Assembly: GCF_003020115.1 (NCBI RefSeq)
Contig: NZ_PYFX01000001.1
Coordinates: forward strand, 573,501-637,500
Direction: 5' to 3'
Origin: Bradyrhizobium sp. MOS002
GTDB taxonomy: Bacteria > Pseudomonadota > Alphaproteobacteria > Rhizobiales > Xanthobacteraceae
DNA: 64,000 nt
Shown: in pieces, positions 1-8,154 of the stretch
How the letters are laid out: each line of letters opens with the position of its first letter
Numbering within the stretch: the stretch's first letter is position 1
The notes under the pieces: generated by a model
Database searches by the model: none
Seen by the model: only the letters and a program-made list of their open reading frames with translations
What the model was told of the DNA's origin: nothing
Made by a program: the position numbers and the translations under genes

Positions 1-385
1 TCCACCCCACTGCCATCAGCCGCTCGCCGACATTGGCGCCGGCCGAGACCGCCATGCGCAGCCCCTGCGCGGGATCCTGGTGCACGAAACCCCAATCGGT
101 GCGGAACAGGAAGCGCCGCTCGGCCTCGCCCAGCGTAGCAAGATCGCGGGTGACGCTGTCGCGCATCCGATAGGACACCTGGCCGCCGCTGGCCGCGAGC
201 TGACCCGACAGGAGCTGGAGCAGCGTCGACTTGCCCGAGCCGGATTCACCGACGATCGCCAGCACCTCGCCGGGATAGAGCGCAAAGGACACGTCGCGGC
301 AGGCGGTGATGCGGCCATAGGACTTGCTGAGAGACTCGGCAATGAGCAATGGCTGGTCGTTTTCTAGCATGTCTTGATCAACCAT
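1..385 (-). CDS. phnK: C-P lyase ATP-binding protein PhnK (partial, cut by left edge)
   Basis: Read on the minus strand from an ATG at 385, the first 128 residues are visible. They contain a Walker A loop (GESGSGKST) and a Q-loop region (WGFVHQDPAQGLRM), which is characteristic of PhnK among ABC ATPases. PhnK binds the PhnGHIJ core complex and is needed for phosphonate breakdown in vivo. The start codon overlaps the last 8 bases of phnJ, so the two are translationally coupled; a second ATG five codons in (368-370) is possible. The ABC signature and Walker B lie outside the window. phnL and phnN would be expected further left, but this cannot be seen. Confidence 0.93.
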   Translation of the reverse strand, partial: MVDQDMLENDQPLLIAESLSKSYGRITACRDVSFALYPGEVLAIVGESGSGKSTLLQLLSGQLAASGGQVSYRMRDSVTRDLATLGEAERRFLFRTDWGFVHQDPAQGLRMAVSAGANVGERLMAVGW

Positions 386-1268
386 GTGAGCCCGCCTTGT
401 CCTTGTACGGCGCAGCGCTGAGGCTGCCGTGATGGCCGGCGGCCTGGCGTCCCTCGCAATAATCGGTGTCGGAGCAGACGAACATGCGCCCGCCCTTGTC
501 GTCGGTGACGATCTCGTCGAGATAGGAATTTTCCGCGGCGCACAGCGCGCACGGCGCGTTGAAGCGATACGGCTCGAACGGGTGATCCTCGAAGTCGAGC
601 GACACGACTTGCGTATAGGGCGGGATCGCATAGATCCGCTTCTCGCGGCCGGCGCCGAACAATTGCAGCGCCGGGCAATTGTCCATCTTGGGATTGTCGA
701 ATTTCGGCGTCGGCGACGGATCCATCACATAGCGCGCATTGACCTTCACCGGATAGGCGTAAGCCGTCGCGATGTGGCCGAAGCGGGCGATGTCCTCGTA
801 GAGCTTCACGTGCATCAGGCCGTATTCGGCGAGCGCGTGCATGCGCCGAGTCTCGGTCTCGCGCGGCTCGAGGAAACGCAGCGGCTCCGGGATCGGCACC
901 TGATAGACCAGCACCTGATTTGCGTGCAGCGCCGTCTCCGGAATGCGGTGGCGGGTCTGGATCACGGTCGCGTCGATCGTCGCGGTCGTCGTGGCGACGC
1001 CGGCGGTCTTGGCAAAGAACTTCCGGATCGAGATCGCATTGGTGGTGTCGTCGGAGCCCTGGTCGATCACCTTCAGCACGTCCTGCGGCCCCAGAATCGC
1101 GGCGGTGACCTGGACGCCGCCGGTGCCCCAGCCATAGGGCATTGGCATTTCACGGCTGGCGAACGGTACCTGATAGCCGGGGATCGCGATCGCCTTGAGG
1201 ATCGCCCGGCGGATCATCCGTTTGGTCTGTTCGTCGAGATAGGCGAAATTGTAGGCGGGCGCGTTCAT
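378..1268 (-). CDS. phnJ: Carbon-phosphorus lyase subunit PhnJ
   Basis: This 296-residue protein is the radical SAM enzyme that cleaves the C-P bond of 5-phosphoribosyl-1-phosphonates and releases the alkane. The diagnostic C-terminal cysteine cluster is intact: Cys240 and Cys243 (APCALCAAEN), Cys265 and Cys271 (FVCSDTDYC). These supply the 4Fe-4S ligands and the catalytic thiol in the family. Length and spacing match the E. coli enzyme closely. The start codon overlaps the phnI stop (ATGA at 1265-1268), and phnK follows with an 8-base overlap, so the genes form a tight operon read right to left. Confidence 0.97.
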   Translation of the reverse strand: MNAPAYNFAYLDEQTKRMIRRAILKAIAIPGYQVPFASREMPMPYGWGTGGVQVTAAILGPQDVLKVIDQGSDDTTNAISIRKFFAKTAGVATTTATIDATVIQTRHRIPETALHANQVLVYQVPIPEPLRFLEPRETETRRMHALAEYGLMHVKLYEDIARFGHIATAYAYPVKVNARYVMDPSPTPKFDNPKMDNCPALQLFGAGREKRIYAIPPYTQVVSLDFEDHPFEPYRFNAPCALCAAENSYLDEIVTDDKGGRMFVCSDTDYCEGRQAAGHHGSLSAAPYKDKAGSHG

Positions 1269-2380
1269 TCCGCGGCCTCCTTCATGGCGTCGGGCGCATT
1301 GGCATCTGTGAACGCTTCAGAAAACTCCCGGCGCAGCTTGCGCAACAGGCCGAGCTCGGACTGAAAGTCGACATAATGCGGCAGCTTCAGATGCTCGACG
1401 AAGCCGGTCGCCTGGACGTTGTCCGAATGCGACATCACGAATTCCTCATCTTGCGCGGGGGCGAGTGCCTCCTCGCCGAGTTCGCGCGCGCGCAACGCGC
1501 GGTCGACCAGCGCCATCGACATGGTCTTGCGTTCGCTCTGGCCGAAGGCGAGGCCATAGCCGCGGGTGAAGCACGGCGCTTCGGTCGCGGAGCCCTTGAA
1601 CTGGTTGACCATCTGGCACTCGGTAAGCTCGATCGAGCCGAGCGGCACGGCGAAGCCGACGTCTTCCGCCGAAAACTCGACCTCGACCTCGCCGAAGCGA
1701 ATCTCGCCGGCAAAGGGATGATTGCGGCCGTAGCCGCGCTGGGTGGAGTAGCCCATCGCCAGCAAAAACCCTTCGTCGCCGCGCGCGAGGTTCTGCAGGC
1801 GCAGATCGCGGTCCGCGGGGAAATTCAGCGGCTCGCGCGTGAGGTCGCCGACGCTGGCACCTTCCTCGGCCCGCGGCGAGGATTCGATCAATCCGTCGCG
1901 GCCGAGAATATCCGTCACCCGCGGCGTTGGCACCGTGGATGCTTCGGCCGTCGCAGGCTGCTCCGGCACAAAGCCTTCGGCGAGCGAGGGATCGAGCAGG
2001 CGATGGGTGTAGTCGAAGGTCGGGCCGAGGATCTGGCCGCCGGGAATGTCCTTGAAGGTCGAGGACACCCGCCGCTGCACCCGCATCGCGCCGGTCTCGA
2101 CCGGCTCGCTGGCGCCGAAGCGCGGCAGCGTGGCGCGGAAGGCGCGGACCAGGAAGATCGCCTCGATCAGGTCGCCGCGCGCCTGCTTGATGGCCAGCGC
2201 CGCGAGCTCGCGGTCATAGAGCGAGCCTTCGCTCATGACGCGGTCCACGGCGAGGCCGAGCTGCTCCGAGATCTGGTCGAGGGAAATTTCCGGAACGCTC
2301 TGGTCGCCACGCCGGGCACTTGCAAGCAGGCGATGGGCGTTCTCGATGGCGCGTTCGCCGCCCTTGACTGCGACATACAT
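1265..2380 (-). CDS. phnI: C-P lyase core subunit PhnI
   Basis: The 371-residue protein begins MYVAVKGGERAI, the conserved PhnI start. PhnI is the nucleosidase-like subunit that, with PhnG, PhnH and PhnL, couples the phosphonate to the ribose of ATP with loss of adenine. It lies 2 bases after phnH and overlaps phnJ by 4 bases. The conserved central segment around GGQILGPTFDYTHRLLDP and the C-terminal half (ENVQATGFVEHLKLPHYVDF-like region) are intact, with no sign of damage. Confidence 0.96.
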   Translation of the reverse strand: MYVAVKGGERAIENAHRLLASARRGDQSVPEISLDQISEQLGLAVDRVMSEGSLYDRELAALAIKQARGDLIEAIFLVRAFRATLPRFGASEPVETGAMRVQRRVSSTFKDIPGGQILGPTFDYTHRLLDPSLAEGFVPEQPATAEASTVPTPRVTDILGRDGLIESSPRAEEGASVGDLTREPLNFPADRDLRLQNLARGDEGFLLAMGYSTQRGYGRNHPFAGEIRFGEVEVEFSAEDVGFAVPLGSIELTECQMVNQFKGSATEAPCFTRGYGLAFGQSERKTMSMALVDRALRARELGEEALAPAQDEEFVMSHSDNVQATGFVEHLKLPHYVDFQSELGLLRKLRREFSEAFTDANAPDAMKEAAE

Positions 2381-2382
2381 GC

Positions 2383-2991
2383 TTAGCTTCCCTTGTTCAC
2401 GACGCGCGTGGTGCGCGGGATCGCGACCACGGCATCGTCGGCGACCAGCACCACATCGATGCCGCGCGGAAACAGCGTTTCGTTGACGCGCAGGCGCTCG
2501 AACAGATCGAACGGCTTGATCGACGCCTGGAGCGTCGCGACACCGTCGATGCCGGGTCCGCTCAGGTCGAAGCTGCGTCCCGAATCCAGGCTATCGACCT
2601 GAAGGATCAACGTGGTCGAGCGATCCGGATATTCGCTGGTGCCCAGCGCGAAACGCTCGAGCGAAGGCAGCGCCGCGCCGTCGCTGATCAACGCGAAGCT
2701 TGCGATCGAAGAATCCTGCACCACTGGCGCGCCGGTGTGAAATTTCAGCCATTTTGTCACGTCGGTGCTTTCCGACATGCGCGCATCGAGCCAGAGCGGC
2801 GTGTCGTGATCGAACAGCGTCAGCGCGATCGCGGCCGTGCCGCGCCTCATCGTATGAGGCGCTCCCGATGTCGGCACGATGCGCCGGACCGACCCCGGCC
2901 GCGCCATCGCGTCCATGACCGAACGAAAGGTGGATTGCGCCGACAGCACCTTGTCGGCGAACCCCGGCGGCAGTTCCGCAATCGTGGTCAT
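2383..2991 (-). CDS. phnH: C-P lyase core subunit PhnH
   Basis: PhnH forms part of the heterotetrameric PhnGHIJ core and has a PLP-transferase-like fold without the cofactor. The ATG at 2991 (MTTIAELPPGFADKV) is chosen because it gives a 202-residue product of normal length and starts 5 bases after the phnG stop. The open frame continues further upstream but only through phnG, with no PhnH similarity. The conserved N-terminal stretch FRSVMDAMARPG, typical of the family, is present. Confidence 0.95.
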   Translation of the reverse strand: MTTIAELPPGFADKVLSAQSTFRSVMDAMARPGSVRRIVPTSGAPHTMRRGTAAIALTLFDHDTPLWLDARMSESTDVTKWLKFHTGAPVVQDSSIASFALISDGAALPSLERFALGTSEYPDRSTTLILQVDSLDSGRSFDLSGPGIDGVATLQASIKPFDLFERLRVNETLFPRGIDVVLVADDAVVAIPRTTRVVNKGS

Positions 2992-2995
2992 GACC

Positions 2996-3454
2996 TCACC
3001 CCTCACCGCGCACCATGGTGTAGAAATCAACCTTCGTCGCGGCGGTCTCGGCCGCCACCTTTTCGCGCCTGACCGTAAGCTGCTCCCGCAACGGCGCGAT
3101 AACGTCCCGCTCCACCGCGCCGCCGAAATCGCTGGACTGCACCAGCGCATCGCACAGCGCGATCAGCCGCGCCTTCTCGCCGTCGCGACCGAGCGTGTAA
3201 CCGAAGCCGACCTCGCCGCTGGCAAGCCGCACCGCGGCGCGCGACACGGTCGCTTCGCCGATATTGAACGGCGCACCGTCGCCGCCGACCCGGCCGCGCA
3301 GCATGACGAGGCCGTTTTCCGGCGCGCGCAGATCCTGATGCGCCGGCAGGGCGAGAGTGCGGAGGCGAGCGGCGATCTCGCCCGCCTCCGCGTGCGCCAG
3401 CACGGCCATTGCGGTCTTGCGTTGCGCTTGCTGATTGTTGTGCTGGGTCACCAC
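2996..3454 (-). CDS. phnG: C-P lyase core subunit PhnG
   Basis: First gene of the phnGHIJK operon; 152 residues. PhnG pairs with PhnI in the C-P lyase core. Recognisable family segments are the N-terminal AVLAHAEAGEIAARL, the central GRVGGDGAPFNIGEATVSR and the GYTLGRDGEKARLIALCDAL helix. The promoter region upstream carries a perfect inverted repeat (3487-3514) and a Pho-box-like array (3528-3556), so transcription is probably controlled both by the linked regulator PhnF and by phosphate starvation. Confidence 0.95.
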   Translation of the reverse strand: MVTQHNNQQAQRKTAMAVLAHAEAGEIAARLRTLALPAHQDLRAPENGLVMLRGRVGGDGAPFNIGEATVSRAAVRLASGEVGFGYTLGRDGEKARLIALCDALVQSSDFGGAVERDVIAPLREQLTVRREKVAAETAATKVDFYTMVRGEG

Positions 3455-3486
3455 ATCACCGACTTTTCTGCAGAACTTGTCGAATC

Positions 3487-3514
3487 CAAGTTGTCTATGA
3501 TACTAGACAACTTG
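3487..3514. promoter_or_regulatory. Putative PhnF operator in the phnG/phnF gap
   Basis: A perfect inverted repeat with 11-base arms, CAAGTTGTCTA and TAGACAACTTG, is separated by 6 bases (TGATAC). It lies 33 bases upstream of phnG and 63 bases upstream of phnF, between the two divergent genes. Palindromes of this kind are usual operators for GntR/HutC regulators, and PhnF is the adjacent one. The assignment to PhnF is inference from position and symmetry. Confidence 0.65.
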
Positions 3515-3527
3515 ATACGGGAATGCC

Positions 3528-3556
3528 ATGACTGTTTCGTGACAAAGGCGTGATTT
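3528..3556 (-). promoter_or_regulatory. Candidate Pho box for the phnG operon
   Basis: On the minus strand three heptamers follow an 11-base period: AAATCAC, GCCT, TTGTCAC, GAAA, CAGTCAT. The second and third resemble the PhoB site unit CTGTCAT/CTGTCAC with one or two mismatches each; the first is poor. The array ends 73 bases upstream of the phnG start, with the inverted-repeat operator between it and the gene. Orientation suits activation of phnG. Confidence 0.5.
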
Positions 3557-3577
3557 CTGGAGTAGCTTCCCCGCGAC

Positions 3578-4309
3578 ATGAGCATGCAGGACACAGCCTC
3601 CTCCGGCGTCGCGTTGTGGCGCCTCGTTGCCGACGGCATCGAGCGCGGCATCGCCGACGGCCGCTTTGCGGCGGGCGACAAGCTGCCGGGCGAGGTGGAG
3701 ATCGCCGAAACCTATCGCGTGAACCGCCACACCGTGCGGCGCGCGCTGGCCGCCCTTGCCGAGCGCGGCATCGTGCGGGCCGAACGCGGCAGCGGAACCT
3801 ATGTCGAGGCGCAGCGTCTCGCCTACCCGCTGCGCTCGCGGACCCGTTTCTCTGAGATCGTCGGCGCGGACGGCCGCGAACCGCATGGCCGGTTGATCGA
3901 GGCATCGGATGATGTCGCGACCCGCGAACTCGCGCGGGAACTTGGATTGAAGGCCGGCGCACCGCTGATTCGGATCGAGGCGATGCGCCTCGCCGACCGC
4001 ACGCCGATCTGCGTCTCCACGACCTGGCTGTCGGCTCAGCTGTTCCCGGGGGCGGGCGACGTCTTTGCCGCGACCCGCTCGATGACGAAACTGCTCGAGC
4101 ATTACGGCGTCCGTGACTATCGCCGCGGCGCGACCCGCATCACCGCCGGCATCGTCGACGCAGCCGACGCCGCGCGGCTCGACCTGGCACTGGGACGGCC
4201 GATCCTGGTGGTCGATGCCACCGACCACGATCTCGACGGCAAGCCGCTGGTCACCAAGCATTCGCGGTTTGCGGCAGAGCGGGTGGAGTTTCTGGTGGAG
4301 AACGGGTGA
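3578..4309 (+). CDS. phnF: GntR/HutC-family regulator PhnF
   Basis: The 243-residue protein has an N-terminal GntR winged helix (residues about 12-78, with VNRHTVRRALAALAERGIV as recognition region). A UTRA-type effector domain follows (about 95-240), ending in DHDLDGKPLVTKHSRFAAERVEF, as in PhnF proteins. PhnF represses phosphonate operons and responds to a small ligand that is not certain in this group. It is divergent from phnGHIJK and lies between that operon and phnCDE, which it may also control. The palindrome at 3487-3514 is its likely target. Confidence 0.9.
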   Translation: MSMQDTASSGVALWRLVADGIERGIADGRFAAGDKLPGEVEIAETYRVNRHTVRRALAALAERGIVRAERGSGTYVEAQRLAYPLRSRTRFSEIVGADGREPHGRLIEASDDVATRELARELGLKAGAPLIRIEAMRLADRTPICVSTTWLSAQLFPGAGDVFAATRSMTKLLEHYGVRDYRRGATRITAGIVDAADAARLDLALGRPILVVDATDHDLDGKPLVTKHSRFAAERVEFLVENG

Positions 4310-4328
4310 ACGGGCTGTTCTCTGCCCC

Positions 4329-4345
4329 TCTCCCATAAGGGGAGA
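4329..4345. terminator. Weak bidirectional hairpin between phnF and phnE
   Basis: Arms TCTCCC and GGGAGA enclose a 5-base loop in the 46-base gap between the convergent ends of phnF and phnE2. No long T-tract follows on either strand, so termination ability is uncertain. It is the only structure visible in the gap. Confidence 0.35.
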
Positions 4346-4355
4346 AGGAAGAAAG

Positions 4356-5204
4356 TTACGTCACGGCGCGCCGCCCGATGATGGCGAAGCGCAATTTTCC
4401 CGAGACGAAATCGATCGCGGCGACCGCGACCAGGATCATCAGGATCAGGAACGACACCTTCTGCCATTCCAGCACGCGGATCTGCTCGGCGAGTTGGAGG
4501 CCGATGCCGCCGGCGCCGACGATGCCGATGATGGTGGCCGAGCGCGTGTTCGACTCGACGAAATAGAGCACCTGCCCGGCGATCACTGGCAGGACCTGCG
4601 GCAGCAGGCCGAAGCGAATCTCGTGCAGCGCGCTGCCGCCGGAGGCGCGGACGCCCTCGACCTGCTTCTGGTCCGCGCCCTCGATCGCCTCCGAGAACAG
4701 TTTGCCAAAAGCGCCGAAATCGGACACGGCAATGGCGAGCACGCCGGCGAACGGGCCGAGCCCGACCACGTTGATCCACACCAGCGCCCAGATCAGCGTA
4801 TCGACGCCGCGGATCGAATCCAGGAAACGTCGGACCGGAAAGCGCAGCAGCTTCGACGGCACAACGTTACGCGCGGCAAGAAGACTGACCGGCAGCGCGA
4901 ACAGTGCGGCCAGCGTCGTGCCGAGCAGCGCGATCGACAGCGTCTCGCCCAGCGCCTTCAGATAGATCGGCAGCGACGAGCCGGGATCCGGCGGGATCAT
5001 CATCAGGCTGATCCATCCGAGCTGGCTGAGGCCCGCGACGAAGCGCGACGGCGAGAAGTCGAGATCGACCAGGCCATAAACCAGGATCGCGAAGGCCGCG
5101 ACGATCATCGCCGGCATGGCGAGCCGGGCGGAGGCCGGCCGGTCGAACACATCAGGGTAGCGCGCGCGAAGCTCCCGCGTGTCGATCTGCTGCGGCCCCG
5201 TCAT
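4356..5204 (-). CDS. phnE: Phosphonate ABC transporter permease PhnE (second copy)
   Basis: A 282-residue inner-membrane permease with about six hydrophobic segments. It carries the conserved loop EGVRASGG...LLPQV and the segment IVGAGGIGLQLAEQI typical of PhnE/PtxC permeases. It overlaps the upstream phnE1 by 4 bases (5201-5204). Two non-identical PhnE subunits encoded in tandem probably form the heterodimeric channel of the phosphonate importer with PhnC and PhnD. It ends convergently with phnF. Confidence 0.94.
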   Translation of the reverse strand: MTGPQQIDTRELRARYPDVFDRPASARLAMPAMIVAAFAILVYGLVDLDFSPSRFVAGLSQLGWISLMMIPPDPGSSLPIYLKALGETLSIALLGTTLAALFALPVSLLAARNVVPSKLLRFPVRRFLDSIRGVDTLIWALVWINVVGLGPFAGVLAIAVSDFGAFGKLFSEAIEGADQKQVEGVRASGGSALHEIRFGLLPQVLPVIAGQVLYFVESNTRSATIIGIVGAGGIGLQLAEQIRVLEWQKVSFLILMILVAVAAIDFVSGKLRFAIIGRRAVT

Positions 5205-6106
5205 GTCCGCGCCTCCTTGCCGAACAGACGGCCGCGCAGCCAGCCGGTGCTGATGTCGATGATGAAGACCGTGACGATGATGGTGAGCAGGATCGCGCTG
5301 ACGTCGGAGTAATAAAACTTGCGGATGGCGACGACGAGCTCCTGGCCGATACCGCCGGCACCGACGAAGCCCATCACGGAGGCTTCGCGAACGTTGATCT
5401 CGAAACGCAGCAGCGCGTAGCTGGCATAGCCTGCCGTGACCTGCGGCAGGATGGCGAAGCGCATGCAGGACAGCCAGCTCGCGCCGGTCGAGCGGACGCC
5501 TTCGACCGGCTTCATATCGGCGTTCTCGACGATCTCCGAGAACAGCTTTCCGAGCGCGCCGGTGGAGTGAATCGCAATCGCCAGCACGCCCGCCATCGGT
5601 CCGAGCCCGAACGCGATCACGAAGATCAGCGCAAACACGATGCCGGGTACCGTGCGGGCGAATTCCAGCAGGCGCCGCACCACGAAGCGCAGCCAGGGCG
5701 CGGGCGAGGTGTTTTCAGCCGCGAAGAAGTTCAGGCAGAATGCAAAAGTCGCACCGATGAGCGTGCCGACATAGGAGATCAACACGGTCTCGCCCAGCAT
5801 CCTCAACCATTTGCGCCAGCCCCAGAGCCACTCGCCGACGTCGGTCCAGACCCGCTGGCCGGTGTCGAGTGTGAGGATGCGGTCGAAATAGCTCATGAAG
5901 TTGCCGAAATGAGCGAAGAGAGTGTGCAAATTCACTTCCGCGCCGACCGCGGCGAGCAGCAGTGCGGCGGCGAACACCACGGCTCCGAACAGGAGCCGCC
6001 ATCGCTTGCGCGCGACCGCCTGGCGATAGGCGGCGTTGAGCACGGCGAGCTGCTGCTCGGGAAGGATCGAAACCGCGACGGTCATCTGGTCAAGGCGAAT
6101 GTTCAC
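5201..6106 (-). CDS. phnE: Phosphonate ABC transporter permease PhnE (first copy)
   Basis: A 301-residue permease paralogous to the next gene. The ABC-ATPase coupling loop (EGVRSTGASWLSCMRFAILPQV) and VGAGGIGQELVVAIRKF are clear. It has a longer N-terminus, with an extra 60-residue periplasmic stretch after the first membrane segment. The frame opens with GTG at 6106; an ATG at 6085 (MTVAVSILPE) is an alternative, and neither has a strong ribosome site. A GC-rich hairpin precedes it (6119-6142), separating it from phnD. Confidence 0.93.
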   Translation of the reverse strand: MNIRLDQMTVAVSILPEQQLAVLNAAYRQAVARKRWRLLFGAVVFAAALLLAAVGAEVNLHTLFAHFGNFMSYFDRILTLDTGQRVWTDVGEWLWGWRKWLRMLGETVLISYVGTLIGATFAFCLNFFAAENTSPAPWLRFVVRRLLEFARTVPGIVFALIFVIAFGLGPMAGVLAIAIHSTGALGKLFSEIVENADMKPVEGVRSTGASWLSCMRFAILPQVTAGYASYALLRFEINVREASVMGFVGAGGIGQELVVAIRKFYYSDVSAILLTIIVTVFIIDISTGWLRGRLFGKEART

Positions 6107-6118
6107 TCAAAAGAGAAA

Positions 6119-6142
6119 GAGCCGGGTCCATCGACCCGGCTC
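6119..6142 (-). terminator. Intercistronic hairpin between phnD and phnE1
   Basis: Perfect 10-base arms GAGCCGGGTC and GACCCGGCTC with a 4-base loop. In the direction of transcription (minus) the stem is followed by TTTCTCTTTT, resembling an intrinsic terminator. It sits 20 bases after the phnD stop and 13 bases before the phnE1 start. It could partly terminate or protect the phnD message, giving more binding protein than permease. Confidence 0.6.
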
Positions 6143-6162
6143 CAGTGGCATAGTCCCGAAAC

Positions 6163-7098
6163 TCAGGACGCCTTCTTCTTACGCAGCGCATCGACGAACT
6201 TGATCAGCTCGATCGTGCCATCCCAATCCTTGGTGGTCGCGGGATGAAAACCCTTCTTCTGGCCGTCCTGGAGGCGATCGAAGGCCGCCTTGTCCTTGGC
6301 CGGGGCGTCGAAGAACGCCTTCGCGATCGCCGCCTTGGCCTCTTCCGGCAGGTCGGAATTGTAGGCATAGGGGCCATTGATGATCGGCGCCGACTTGTGG
6401 ATGATGCGGAAATCGTCCTTCTTCATCGCCGAGCCGTCGGCATTCTTCAGCATGCCCTTGGTCAGCATCTGTGCCAGCGTCGAATCGTCGTCGCTGGTCC
6501 ACTGGTTGGCGGCGACCTCCACCGTGCCCTGCGCCAGCGCCAGGATCGCGTTCTCATGGCTGCCGGTGAAGACGACTTTGCTGAAATAGGTGTCGGCGTC
6601 CGCGATGCCCATCTTGTCGAGCTCGAAGCGCGGCACGTTGTTGCCGGAGGTCGAGTTCGGGTCGACCAGGCCGAGGTTCTTGCCCTTGAGCTGGTCGATG
6701 CTCTTGTAGGGGCTGCTCGCCTTGACGAAGAACACCGAGTAATAACCGGTGGAGCCGTCGGAGTTGATGTCGTTGGCGAAGGCGTCGGTCTTGACGCCGG
6801 TCAGGCGGGCGCGGGCGAACGAGGCCGAACCGTAGCTCGCGATGTGGATGTTGCCGGCACGCTGGCCTTCGATCACGGCAGCGTAGTCGTTGGCGATGCG
6901 CAGCGTGACCTTCACGCCCAGTTCCTTGGAAAGATAGCTCATGAACGGCGCCCAGCGCTCGGTGACGCCCGAGGCGTTTTCCGCCGGAATGACCGCAAAG
7001 GTCAGTTCGGGATATTTGGCTTTCCAGTCGTCGGCGGAAGCGGAAGTCGTGAAGGCGAGCGCGGCGGCGCCGGCAAGGATCAATCTGCGAGTGATCAT
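6163..7098 (-). CDS. phnD: Phosphonate-binding periplasmic protein PhnD
   Basis: Periplasmic receptor of the phosphonate importer. The ATG at 7098 gives MITRRLILAGAAALAFTTSASA, a clean signal peptide cleaved near residue 22; the open frame extends 12 codons further but adds only a non-signal extension. The mature part shows the PhnD family hallmarks FAVIPAEN, GSASFARARL and VDPNSTSGNNVPRFEL, and ends in a lysine-rich tail. It follows phnC by 63 bases and precedes a hairpin and the permeases. Length of 311 residues is normal. Confidence 0.95.
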   Translation of the reverse strand: MITRRLILAGAAALAFTTSASADDWKAKYPELTFAVIPAENASGVTERWAPFMSYLSKELGVKVTLRIANDYAAVIEGQRAGNIHIASYGSASFARARLTGVKTDAFANDINSDGSTGYYSVFFVKASSPYKSIDQLKGKNLGLVDPNSTSGNNVPRFELDKMGIADADTYFSKVVFTGSHENAILALAQGTVEVAANQWTSDDDSTLAQMLTKGMLKNADGSAMKKDDFRIIHKSAPIINGPYAYNSDLPEEAKAAIAKAFFDAPAKDKAAFDRLQDGQKKGFHPATTKDWDGTIELIKFVDALRKKKAS

Positions 7099-7161
7099 GA
7101 TATACTCTTCATCGTTTGAGGTCGGTTGACGCAAAACTGGTGATGATCGATGCGGCGTGGC

Positions 7162-7971
7162 TCAAGCGGCGGCCGCCGTTCCAAGCGCCGGAATGCCCTC
7201 TCGCACCGGTGCAGGCATGCCGCCCATGACATCGGCGGCTTCGAGATCGTAGAGCTCGCGCGCAACATGGTCGGTCAACTCAGCCGGCGCGCCGTCGAAC
7301 ACCACGCGCCCTTGCGCCATGCCGATCAGGCGGTCGCAATAGCTGCGCGCCAGGTCGAGCGAATGCAGATTGCAGAGCACGGTGATGCCGAAATGCTTGT
7401 TGATGCGCAGCAGCGCATCCATCACGATCTTGGTGTTGCGCGGATCGAGCGACGCGATCGGCTCGTCGGCGAGGATGATGTCGGGCTGCTGCACCAGCGC
7501 GCGGGCGATCGCCACGCGCTGCTGCTGGCCGCCGGAGAGCTGATCGGCGCGCTGGGCTGCGAGCGGGGCGATATCGAACTGCTCGAGCGCGGACATCGCC
7601 AGCGCCTTGTCCTGCTCGGGCCAGGTCTGCGACAGCGAGCGCCAGGCCGGCATCGTTGCGAGCCGTCCCATCAGGACGTTGGTGAGGACATCGAGCCGGC
7701 CGACCAGATTGAACTGCTGGAAGATCATCGCCGAGCGCGCCCGCCACTGCCGCAGCTCCTTGCCGCGCAACGCCGTGACGTCGAGGCCGTCGAACAGGAT
7801 ACGGCCCTGCGAAGGGGTCGCGAGACGGTTGATGGTCCGCAGCAGGGTCGACTTGCCGGCGCCGGACCGTCCGATCACGCCGACGAAGCCGCCGGGAGAA
7901 ACTTGAAACGAAGCGTCGTCCACCGCGGCTTTCACGCCGAAGCGACACGTCAGACCTTCAACCACCAGCAT
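7162..7971 (-). CDS. phnC: Phosphonate ABC transporter ATP-binding protein PhnC
   Basis: The 269-residue ATPase has Walker [10 protein letters not shown] (34-42), signature LSGGQQQR (145-152), Walker B IILADE (165-170) and a switch-region His (CNLHSLDLA). The segment [15 protein letters not shown](M)GRL is specific to PhnC. It is the first gene of phnCDE1E2 and powers uptake of phosphonates from the periplasm. A Pho-box-like pair lies 44 bases upstream of the start. Confidence 0.96.
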   Translation of the reverse strand: MLVVEGLTCRFGVKAAVDDASFQVSPGGFVGVIGRSGAGKSTLLRTINRLATPSQGRILFDGLDVTALRGKELRQWRARSAMIFQQFNLVGRLDVLTNVLMGRLATMPAWRSLSQTWPEQDKALAMSALEQFDIAPLAAQRADQLSGGQQQRVAIARALVQQPDIILADEPIASLDPRNTKIVMDALLRINKHFGITVLCNLHSLDLARSYCDRLIGMAQGRVVFDGAPAELTDHVARELYDLEAADVMGGMPAPVREGIPALGTAAAA

Positions 7972-8014
7972 GCAGGGCTCCAGAGTAGCTGGGACCCACC
8001 GCTAACGCCGGCGC

Positions 8015-8032
8015 TTGACACTTGTGTGACAC
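8015..8032 (-). promoter_or_regulatory. Candidate Pho box for phnC
   Basis: On the minus strand two heptamers, GTGTCAC and GTGTCAA, are separated by 4 bases (ACAA). Each resembles the PhoB unit CTGTCAC/T with one or two mismatches. The site ends 43 bases before the phnC start and points towards it. It is a weaker match than the divergent array at 8081-8109. Confidence 0.45.
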
Positions 8033-8080
8033 GGACATTGCGGTGCGGCGATCGTACACACCTCATCCCCTAATCATCCC

Positions 8081-8109
8081 CTGTCATCGCGTCGTCATGA
8101 CATTGTCAT
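8081..8109 (+). promoter_or_regulatory. Pho box array for the acyltransferase-phnM operon
   Basis: Three heptamers with an 11-base period on the plus strand: CTGTCAT, CGCG, TCGTCAT, GACA, TTGTCAT. The first is a perfect PhoB half-site, and the others keep the GTCAT core. The array ends 45 bases before the start at 8155. It indicates induction under phosphate starvation. Confidence 0.68.
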
Positions 8110-8154
8110 CAAGGCGCTCGAAGAAAAACGCCCGCCCTCTCGTTCGGATGCAAC

